Shown here one piece after another: positions 8,176 to 13,125 of a stretch of 13,125 nt of DNA. Numbering within the stretch: position 1 is the first letter of the stretch; each line of letters begins with the position of its first letter. The notes under the pieces are model-generated. The model did not search any database. It saw only the letters and a program-made list of their open reading frames with translations, and was not told the origin of the DNA. Origin of the DNA: Lutacidiplasma sp049802875 (GTDB taxonomy: Archaea > Thermoplasmatota > Thermoplasmata > Lutacidiplasmatales > UBA184); contig JBARNH010000003.1 of the NCBI GenBank assembly GCA_049802875.1, forward strand, positions 1-13,125, read 5' to 3'. The translations under genes were made by a program, and so were the position numbers.

Positions 8176-8707
8176 GACGACGATCGTGGACGTCGCGCCC
8201 GGGGTCGACGCGGTCACGATCGGGACGGAACGGTACCCGGTCTCCATCGTACGCACGACCGGCCTGCTGGTCGAGCTCGAGATCGCGGGCGAGCGAGTGG
8301 TGGTGGAGAATTGGCCCGAACACTTCCCCGATCCCCCGGGCCCAGTGGACGTCAACGGCGAGCGATGGAGGGTCGGGGTGTCGCGGGAGACGACGACCGC
8401 GGCGGGGACGCCAAGTTCCCCGAAGTTCGTCCCACCTCCGGCAGGAAGCCCGTCGTCTCCGGCCGGTCCTCCACCGGGCGGACCCGGGGGGGTGCCCGTG
8501 GTGCCGCCGATGCCCGGCAAGGTGATCGAAGTCCGGGTGAAGGACGGCGACCCCGTCCGGAAGGGCGACGTGCTCCTCGTGCTCGAAGCGATGAAGATGC
8601 GGAACGAGGTCACGAGCCCGGTCGATGGGGTAGTGCGCGGCCTTCGGGTGAGCTCGGGGAGCAACGCTCGCGCCCGCGAGCCGATGGTGTTCGTCGTGCC
8701 CGATTGA
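8147..8707 (+). CDS. Biotin carboxyl carrier protein (1.3S-like)
   Basis: A 186-residue swinging-arm subunit. The C-terminal biotinyl domain (about 116-186) has PPMPGKVIEVRVKDGDPVRKGD (120-141) and the attachment motif EAMKM (147-151), with Lys150 the biotinylated residue. A flexible Pro/Gly/Ser linker covers about 86-118. The N-terminal part (1-82) is a strand-rich module with VTIERDGKTTIVDV (3-16), LVELEIAGERVVV (41-53) and VDVNGERWRVGV (67-78). It is longer than the N-terminus of classical 1.3S (about 123 residues in total) and may be a docking barrel like that of propionyl-CoA carboxylase alpha. It is the last gene of the operon, overlaps the preceding gene by 29 nt, and is the likely substrate of the BirA encoded at the operon start. 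It ends in a stem-loop shared with the convergent gene. Confidence 0.93.
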   Translation: MRVTIERDGKTTIVDVAPGVDAVTIGTERYPVSIVRTTGLLVELEIAGERVVVENWPEHFPDPPGPVDVNGERWRVGVSRETTTAAGTPSSPKFVPPPAGSPSSPAGPPPGGPGGVPVVPPMPGKVIEVRVKDGDPVRKGDVLLVLEAMKMRNEVTSPVDGVVRGLRVSSGSNARAREPMVFVVPD

Positions 8708-8722
8708 GCGGGGGCTCAATCG
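8701..8722. terminator. Symmetric stem-loop spanning two convergent stop codons
   Basis: CGATTGAGC (8701-8709) is followed by four G and then its exact reverse complement GCTCAATCG (8714-8722), a perfect 9-bp stem with a 4-nt loop. The left arm holds the stop of the carrier gene (TGA 8705-8707). The right arm holds the stop of the minus-strand membrane gene (TCA 8716-8718, TGA on that strand). Only eight bases lie between the two coding regions. It could act as a bidirectional terminator or a 3'-end stabiliser; the function is inferred. Confidence 0.55.
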
Positions 8723-9084
8723 CTCGGTCGGGGGACATCGGCGGCATCCGCTGGGTCCGACGGCGCGGGTTCGGGGGAGGCGGGGTCGCCGTCCGTGGGG
8801 ACCGGTTGACCCGAGATGAGGTCCGCTTCCTCGACGGGGTCATCGAACGGTTCGTCGACCGCGACGTCCGGATCGCTCGAGCTCGACCCGGCCCACGGTT
8901 CGTACGGGCGGCGCGAATACTGGGAGAGGTAGACCATCGCCACTACCAGGGGGATCGCGAGAAGGGCCAGAGAGTAGATCCCGAGTTTCAGTTCGTACCC
9001 GAGGGCGACGAACCCGAATGCCATCACTCCGACGGCGACCGCGATCACCGCGAAGGGAACCCGTCCGAAAGCTCCCGGTTCCAC
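8716..9084 (-). CDS. Small two-helix membrane protein with acidic proline-rich tail
   Basis: No family recognised. With the GTG start at 9084 the protein has 122 residues. It has two hydrophobic helices (about 9-29 and 34-53) separated by a short turn (YELK), then SRRPYEPW and a disordered tail (65-122) rich in Asp, Glu, Pro and Ser. The Arg pair after helix 2 (58-59) suggests that both ends face the cytoplasm. The GTG is chosen because GAGG lies 8 nt before it and the upstream gene ends 10 nt earlier; the open frame back to 9201 would overlap that gene and reads as shadow. It shares an operon with the zinc-ribbon membrane protein, which has the same two-helix layout, so the pair may work together. 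Function unknown. Confidence 0.6.
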   Translation of the reverse strand: MEPGAFGRVPFAVIAVAVGVMAFGFVALGYELKLGIYSLALLAIPLVVAMVYLSQYSRRPYEPWAGSSSSDPDVAVDEPFDDPVEEADLISGQPVPTDGDPASPEPAPSDPADAADVPRPSD

Positions 9085-9094
9085 GATTCGTTCC

Positions 9095-9433
9095 TCACGA
9101 AAAATGGGGTAGGCTGTGTCCGCAGGTCGGGCATCGGTCGGTCCCCGGGGCGAGCGGCGCGGCACAGTACATGCAGAATCCCAGCGAGCTCGCGTGTTCA
9201 TGCCCCGCCGCGGAGGAGAGCGGCGAGTCGGCGGCAGGGCCCTTGGCCGGGCTCGTCGCTGATCCGAGCCGTCGGTTCGCCCACGGGGAGTAGATCAGGG
9301 CGAGGCTCCCGAACATCCATCCGAGCAGGATGTAGAACGCCACCCCCGCGTACTGGGGGTACGCCAGCAGCACGCCGACCGCCGCCGCGATCGTGCCGAA
9401 GTTGACCAGGGTCAGCAGCGTCCTGAGGAGCAT
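9095..9433 (-). CDS. Two-helix membrane protein with C-terminal zinc ribbon
   Basis: A 112-residue protein. Two membrane helices (about 5-24 and 28-48) are joined by a tight turn at YPQYAG. A polar linker (52-84) leads to a rubredoxin-like zinc ribbon, CMYC (87-90) and CPTC (101-104), with spacing C-x2-C-x10-C-x2-C. The following GHSLPHFS ends the protein. Hairpin topology puts the metal site in the cytoplasm if Arg53-Arg54 follow the positive-inside rule. Similar small membrane proteins with a zinc ribbon are common among archaeal hypotheticals; I cannot name a function. The ATG at 9433 is supported by a TATA-like element 26 nt upstream. It is the first gene of a two-gene unit, divergent from rtcB. 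Confidence 0.7.
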   Translation of the reverse strand: MLLRTLLTLVNFGTIAAAVGVLLAYPQYAGVAFYILLGWMFGSLALIYSPWANRRLGSATSPAKGPAADSPLSSAAGHEHASSLGFCMYCAAPLAPGTDRCPTCGHSLPHFS

Positions 9434-9455
9434 CGGTCGGACCCGTCTCCGACGA

Positions 9456-9462
9456 CCAATAG
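9456..9462 (-). promoter_or_regulatory. TATA-like box of the membrane-protein pair
   Basis: Minus-strand reading CTATTGG, centred 26 nt before the ATG at 9433. It is weaker than the other boxes in the window, but the spacing is the same, which suggests a leaderless transcript. Confidence 0.45.
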
Positions 9463-9496
9463 CCCCCCCGCGCTCTTCTCCTTTCGCCTACCCGGG

Positions 9497-9518
9497 GGCG
9501 GCGGCACGCCTCGCCGCC
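9497..9518. repeat. Inverted repeat between two divergent promoters
   Basis: GGCGGCG (9497-9503) and its reverse complement CGCCGCC (9512-9518) are separated by 8 nt. The repeat lies in the 122-bp region between the zinc-ribbon gene and rtcB, 8 nt upstream of the rtcB TATA box. It could be an operator; in DNA this GC-rich a 7-bp inverted repeat can also be chance. Confidence 0.3.
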
Positions 9519-9525
9519 GAGCGAC

Positions 9526-9532
9526 TCTAATA
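9526..9532 (+). promoter_or_regulatory. TATA box of rtcB (leaderless promoter)
   Basis: TCTAATA, centred 27 nt before the rtcB GTG at 9556, is the only AT-rich element between 9465 and 9556. No SD sequence precedes the GTG. It supports both the start codon and leaderless initiation. Confidence 0.6.
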
Positions 9533-9555
9533 GCGCCCGAGGGTAAGCGCCCGCC

Positions 9556-11007
9556 GTGCCGAACGTGCCGACGCTCATCCAGCGGGACGAGTTCACCTAC
9601 GACATCCCGCAGGACGCGGGCGCCGGAATGCACGTTCCGGGGCGGCTGTTCTCGAACTCGGCGCTGCTGGCCGGCGTAGCCGGGGACCCGTCGCTCGCCC
9701 AGCTCGCGAACGTCGCGACCCTTCCGGGGATCCAGCGCCATGCGCTCGCGATGCCCGACATTCACTTCGGTTACGGATTCCCCGTGGGCGGGGTGGCGGC
9801 GTTCGACCTCGCGGAGGGTGTGGTTTCGCCCGGCGGGATCGGCTACGACATCAACTGCGGGGTCCGATTGATCCGGACCTCACTGACCGCCGACGAGGTA
9901 CGCCCCCGGCTCGGGGCCTTGGTCGAGCGGTTGTACCGCGAGGTGCCGTCCGGCGTCGGCTCGCGCGGGGGCCACCCCCTCTCCCCCTCGGGTGTGGACG
10001 AGGTGCTCGCGGGCGGCGCACGTTGGGCCGTCGACCACGGCCTCGGGCGGCCGTCGGACCTTCCGGTCCAGGAGGAGGAGGGGTGCCTCCCCGGGGCGAT
10101 CCCCGGCGCGGTCTCCGACGGAGCCCGGAAGCGGGGGATGAAGCAGCTGGGGACCCTCGGGGCGGGGAACCACTTCCTCGAGGTCCAGGCCGTCGACGAG
10201 GTGTTCGACGCGACGTTCGCACCGGTCCTCGGCCTCACCACCGGTCAAGCCGTGGTGATGCTGCACACCGGCTCTCGCGGTCTCGGCCACCAAGTGGCCA
10301 CCGACTTCATCCAGGAGATGGACCGGGGGCTCGCGGGGCAGGGGATCTCGTTGGTCGACCGCCAGCTCTCCTGCGCACCCGTCACCTCGGAGCCCGGGCA
10401 GCGGTACCTCGGGGCGATGGCGGCGGCGGCGAACTTCGCTTGGGCGAACCGGCAGGCGATCACCCACGGGGTTCGGCGCGCGTTCACGGGCGTGTTCGAA
10501 CGGAGCGAGGAGGAGCTCGACCTGTCGGTGGTCTACGACATCTCCCACAACATGGCGAAGGTCGAGGAGCACGCGGTCGACGGTGGGCGAAAAAAGCTCC
10601 TGGTCCATCGGAAGGGGGCGACGCGTGCGTTCCCCGCCGGCCGCGACGAGGTTCCGGCGCGCTATCGCCCGTACGGCCAACCCGTGCTCATCCCCGGCGA
10701 CATGGGGACGGCGAGCTACGTCCTCGCGGGCCTCGCGACGTCGATGGACCGGTCGTTCGGTTCCTCCTGCCACGGCGCGGGCCGGAGACTCTCCCGCCAC
10801 GCCGCCGTCCGGGCGTTCCGCTACGAGGAGGTCACTCGCGCACTCTCGAGCCGCGGAATCGTCGTCCGGTCCGCCTCGCGCGAAGGGGTGACCGAAGAGG
10901 CGCCCGGTGCCTACAAGGACGTCGAGGAGGTCGTGAAGGTCGCGGAAGGGGCCGGCCTCACTCGACGCGTCGCGCGCCTGGTCCCCCTCGGAGTCGTCAA
11001 GGGGTAG
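9556..11007 (+). CDS. rtcB: RNA-splicing ligase RtcB
   Basis: GTP- and Mn-dependent RNA ligase that joins 2',3'-cyclic phosphate (or 3'-phosphate) and 5'-OH ends, acting in archaea on tRNA exon halves after endonuclease cleavage. The protein has 483 residues, the usual family length (about 481 in Pyrococcus). All active-site residues are visible: GYDINCGVR with Asp98 and Cys101, GNHFLE with His206, LHTGSRGLGH with His237, DISHNMA with His331, and SCHGAGR with His406, the residue guanylylated in homologues. No intein interrupts these motifs, unlike some archaeal RtcBs. The start is the GTG at 9556, fixed by the TATA box 27 nt upstream. The helper protein archease is not encoded in the window. 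The last 11 bases overlap the end of the convergent surface-protein gene. Confidence 0.96.
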   Translation: MPNVPTLIQRDEFTYDIPQDAGAGMHVPGRLFSNSALLAGVAGDPSLAQLANVATLPGIQRHALAMPDIHFGYGFPVGGVAAFDLAEGVVSPGGIGYDINCGVRLIRTSLTADEVRPRLGALVERLYREVPSGVGSRGGHPLSPSGVDEVLAGGARWAVDHGLGRPSDLPVQEEEGCLPGAIPGAVSDGARKRGMKQLGTLGAGNHFLEVQAVDEVFDATFAPVLGLTTGQAVVMLHTGSRGLGHQVATDFIQEMDRGLAGQGISLVDRQLSCAPVTSEPGQRYLGAMAAAANFAWANRQAITHGVRRAFTGVFERSEEELDLSVVYDISHNMAKVEEHAVDGGRKKLLVHRKGATRAFPAGRDEVPARYRPYGQPVLIPGDMGTASYVLAGLATSMDRSFGSSCHGAGRRLSRHAAVRAFRYEEVTRALSSRGIVVRSASREGVTEEAPGAYKDVEEVVKVAEGAGLTRRVARLVPLGVVKG

Positions 11008-13125
11008 GCGGCCCGCGGGTCGCCGGCGGAGGCCGGCGAGCGGCGATGGCCAGGACCGCTCCGAGGGCGATCCCCCCGATGATCACCAGCAGCCCGAGCG
11101 AGACCCAGCCCGGGAGGAATCCGAGGACCGGCCGACCGCCGCTCGCGGGGGCCGAGACCAGGATCGTGTACGACCGGTTCACCGCGGACCCGACCGGGTC
11201 CCGCGCCGTGATGTTCGCCGTATACGTGCCGGCGCGCTCGTAGGTGTGGCTGGTGTTCCCCGTCCCGGCGGACGCTCCGTCCCCGAACTGCCAAAGGTAG
11301 GTGAACGGCCCGCCGGTCCCGCCGGAGGCGGTCGCGGCGAAATAGACGGTAAGGGGGGCGACGCCGGAGTCGACGGAGGGACCCGCGTTGAGCACAAACG
11401 GAGGCGGGACGGCGACATCGACCCCGGCGGCGTCGACCGCGACGTCGCCCCAGGAGTCCGTCGCCCGAACGACCTCCGAGTACTCCCCGACCGCGGTGTA
11501 CTCATGGGTCACCGTCGTACCGGACCCGCTCGCACCGTCCCCGAACGTCCACGACACCGCGATCGTTCCCGGACCTCGGACGCTCGCGGTGCCGGCCCAT
11601 GCTAGGGGGGGCGGCCCCGAGGCGGGCCCGGTCGTGTCGGTGAGGACGAGCCCGTTCGCGCGGGGGACGAATCCGCCCGGCTCTACAGCGAAGAACGGTG
11701 CAAATCCAAAGGTGGTCGTGAGATCCCCTCCTCCACTGGCATTGACGGAAAGGTTCCCGGTGACCGAGAAGGTGGCGGCCCCCTCCGGGGGGGCGTAGTA
11801 CGTTCGGTTCAACTCGGGGGAGTACCCCGCAACGCCGGAGCCGAGTCGCCACGTGAAGTTCGCTTCCGTGCGCGTACCGCTCGCAGAGTACGCCGCCGCC
11901 GAATAGTGGACCGTACTGCCGGACGGAAGGTCGACCGCCGGTGCGACCGCAGCGGCGACGTACGACGGGGCCGACGGCGCGGAGGAGCCGACATCGATCA
12001 GGAACGCCTCGCTCGTGTTGCCGTGACCGTGGTCGCTCAACTGACCGACCGCCCAGTACGTTCCGGCGGTCCGGTAAACCTCCGAGGCCGTGGCACCGAC
12101 GGCCGATTGCCCGTTCCCGAACGTCCATGAAGTGAACCCGGAGTCGGCTTCGTAACCTCCCGACACGGTCGCGCCAAAGTCGGCCGATAACGGGGCCGGG
12201 CCGAACGTCGGGCTCGCGGTGAACGTCCCGTTGAGCGGGGGTGTCACCGTGACGTTCGTCTCCGCGACGATCGACGGGCCGGCGCTCTCGTTCGCGTACA
12301 GCCAGACCGAATAGTCGCCGGGGGAGCGAAACACCTCGCAGCCGCACGCCGAGACGTACGGGTCCGTCGAGGTGTACTGTTCGCTAACCGTACCCCGTCC
12401 TCCCGAGACCGTAAACATCGACGGGAACTCCGCGGGAGCGTCCCGGATCCCTGCCGAGGCGTTGTAGCCGACTTCGAGGTAGGGCGACGAGGAAGTACAG
12501 TCCGGTGCCGGCGCCGGACCGACCGCGACCGGCACCGCAGCGCTCGACCCTCCGTCGGGAGCGTCCGCCGCGTCTCGCACCGCGACCTCTGCGCAGAACG
12601 AGCCGCTCGCACCGTAGGTGTGCTCGACGGACGACGCGTTGGTCCAGTTCTGGTAGGTGCCGTCCCCGAAGTAGTACAGGTAGGAGTACGGGGCGGTCCC
12701 CCCGGTCGCCGCCCCGGTGAAGGTCACCTGGGCATCGACCGCGGGAGACGGGTTCGAGACGCTTAAGTTGGCCGAGAGCGCGCTCCCTCTTCCCACAACG
12801 AGAACGGACGGGAGCGAGATCGAAAAGTTCCCCGAACCGTCGACCACGTACGCTTGAACGGAGTAGACCCCCGTGGTGGAGTAGGTATGGTTGACGATCC
12901 CCCCGATCGCAAACGCCGCGGTGCCGTCACCGAAGTAGACTCCTCGGACCGGGTACTGGCCGGAGCCGCCGGTCCCGCGGACCGAGAACGTGACGTCAAG
13001 CGGCGCCACCCCGGAGGTGGCGGAGGCGTTGAGGTCGACACCGAGACTCGATATCACGCCGGGCGGGGTCGCGAGGTCCGGTAGCAGCGCGTCGACGATC
13101 GGGGAACCGATCCCGGTGACCGGGT
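10997..13125 (-). CDS. PKD-repeat surface protein, C-terminal part (runs off window)
   Basis: At least 708 residues; the frame stays open to the right edge, so the N-terminus is missing and the GTG at 13057 is not taken as the start. Counting from that GTG, FGDG or FGNG turns typical of PKD beta-sandwich domains occur at 42-45, 130-133, 313-316, 505-508 and 591-594, each followed by an HTY/HEY/VYxxxG strand. Two further modules (about 192-271 and 365-458) look degenerate; the first carries CGC (238-240). Asn-X-Ser/Thr sites are frequent, suggesting N-glycosylation. A single membrane helix (about 650-672) is followed by ARRPPPATRGPPTP, so the repeats face outside and the tail is cytoplasmic. 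A role as adhesin, S-layer-associated protein or secreted-enzyme anchor cannot be decided. The gene converges with rtcB. Confidence 0.85.
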   Translation of the reverse strand, partial: PVTGIGSPIVDALLPDLATPPGVISSLGVDLNASATSGVAPLDVTFSVRGTGGSGQYPVRGVYFGDGTAAFAIGGIVNHTYSTTGVYSVQAYVVDGSGNFSISLPSVLVVGRGSALSANLSVSNPSPAVDAQVTFTGAATGGTAPYSYLYYFGDGTYQNWTNASSVEHTYGASGSFCAEVAVRDAADAPDGGSSAAVPVAVGPAPAPDCTSSSPYLEVGYNASAGIRDAPAEFPSMFTVSGGRGTVSEQYTSTDPYVSACGCEVFRSPGDYSVWLYANESAGPSIVAETNVTVTPPLNGTFTASPTFGPAPLSADFGATVSGGYEADSGFTSWTFGNGQSAVGATASEVYRTAGTYWAVGQLSDHGHGNTSEAFLIDVGSSAPSAPSYVAAAVAPAVDLPSGSTVHYSAAAYSASGTRTEANFTWRLGSGVAGYSPELNRTYYAPPEGAATFSVTGNLSVNASGGGDLTTTFGFAPFFAVEPGGFVPRANGLVLTDTTGPASGPPPLAWAGTASVRGPGTIAVSWTFGDGASGSGTTVTHEYTAVGEYSEVVRATDSWGDVAVDAAGVDVAVPPPFVLNAGPSVDSGVAPLTVYFAATASGGTGGPFTYLWQFGDGASAGTGNTSHTYERAGTYTANITARDPVGSAVNRSYTILVSAPASGGRPVLGFLPGWVSLGLLVIIGGIALGAVLAIAARRPPPATRGPPTP
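11020..11039 (+). terminator. Candidate rtcB terminator hairpin inside the convergent gene's end
   Basis: TCGCCGG (11020-11026) pairs exactly with CCGGCGA (11033-11039) around a 6-nt loop, 13 nt after the rtcB stop codon and within the last codons of the convergent gene. No T-tract follows, so its role as terminator is doubtful; GC-rich coding DNA can produce such stems by chance. Confidence 0.25.

Noticed and set aside
6628..8664. 678-codon open frame on the minus strand opposite the 5S-type gene and carrier gene
   Set aside because: It mirrors genes with complete family motifs on the plus strand. Its translation is Arg/Pro/Asp-rich without domain motifs, as expected for antisense of very GC-rich coding DNA.
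5076..8707. Sodium-pumping oxaloacetate or methylmalonyl-CoA decarboxylase
   Set aside because: Such pumps need a multi-helix membrane beta subunit (OadB/MmdB) and usually small gamma subunits; none is present in or next to the operon. It cannot be excluded if these are encoded elsewhere.
8311..9405. 364-codon plus-strand open frame across the carrier gene and the membrane-protein pair
   Set aside because: It crosses a convergent gene boundary and the palindromic terminator, has Arg/Gly-rich content, and shows no motif, whereas the minus-strand frames show membrane helices and a zinc ribbon.

Overview
The window is high-GC archaeal DNA. It opens with an essentially complete archaeal 16S rRNA gene. 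The genes around it also look archaeal: riboflavin genes of the RibL and archaeal-RibC type, TATA boxes about 26 nt upstream of start codons, and an anti-Shine-Dalgarno tail ending in ACCTCC that matches ribosome binding sites inside the operons. No tRNA-Ala or 23S rRNA follows the 16S; a protein gene with its own promoter does. Unlinked rRNA genes, together with the 16S signature regions, suggest a GC-rich member of the Thermoplasmata (Thermoplasmatota). That placement is inference; I could not build a tree.

Layout: (1) 16S rRNA, 5-1473, then a probable terminator. (2) A compact plus-strand riboflavin/FAD operon, 1618-3709: ribB, ribL, ribC and ribH. (3) A small SCP2-like gene on the minus strand (3782-4138), divergent from the next block. 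(4) A plus-strand biotin operon, 4339-8707: a monofunctional biotin-protein ligase, a 12S/PccB-type acyl-CoA carboxyltransferase, a 5S/PycB-type pyruvate carboxyltransferase and a biotin carboxyl carrier protein. No biotin carboxylase and no membrane decarboxylase subunit is present. (5) A minus-strand pair of small two-helix membrane proteins (8716-9433), the upstream one with a zinc ribbon. (6) A plus-strand rtcB RNA ligase, 9556-11007. (7) The C-terminal 708 residues of a large PKD-repeat surface protein on the minus strand, running off the right edge.

How the genes work together: region 2 carries the last two steps of riboflavin synthesis, the supply of the four-carbon precursor, and the FMN-to-FAD step. 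GTP cyclohydrolase, the pyrimidine reductase/deaminase steps and the CTP-dependent riboflavin kinase must lie elsewhere. Region 4 has exactly the parts of a methylmalonyl-CoA:pyruvate transcarboxylase (12S + 5S + 1.3S) plus the enzyme that biotinylates the carrier. This is the most interesting system in the window. It could move a carboxyl group between (methyl)malonyl-CoA and pyruvate without ATP, unless a biotin carboxylase elsewhere in the genome turns the same parts into ATP-driven propionyl-CoA and pyruvate carboxylases.

Gene expression shows a consistent split. First genes of transcription units (ribB, the SCP2-like gene, the zinc-ribbon gene and rtcB) have a TATA-like box centred 26-27 nt upstream of the start codon, implying leaderless mRNAs. 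Several internal genes (ribC, ribH, the carrier protein, the second membrane protein) have recognisable Shine-Dalgarno sequences, often inside overlaps. No mobile element, CRISPR array, tRNA or integrase was found.
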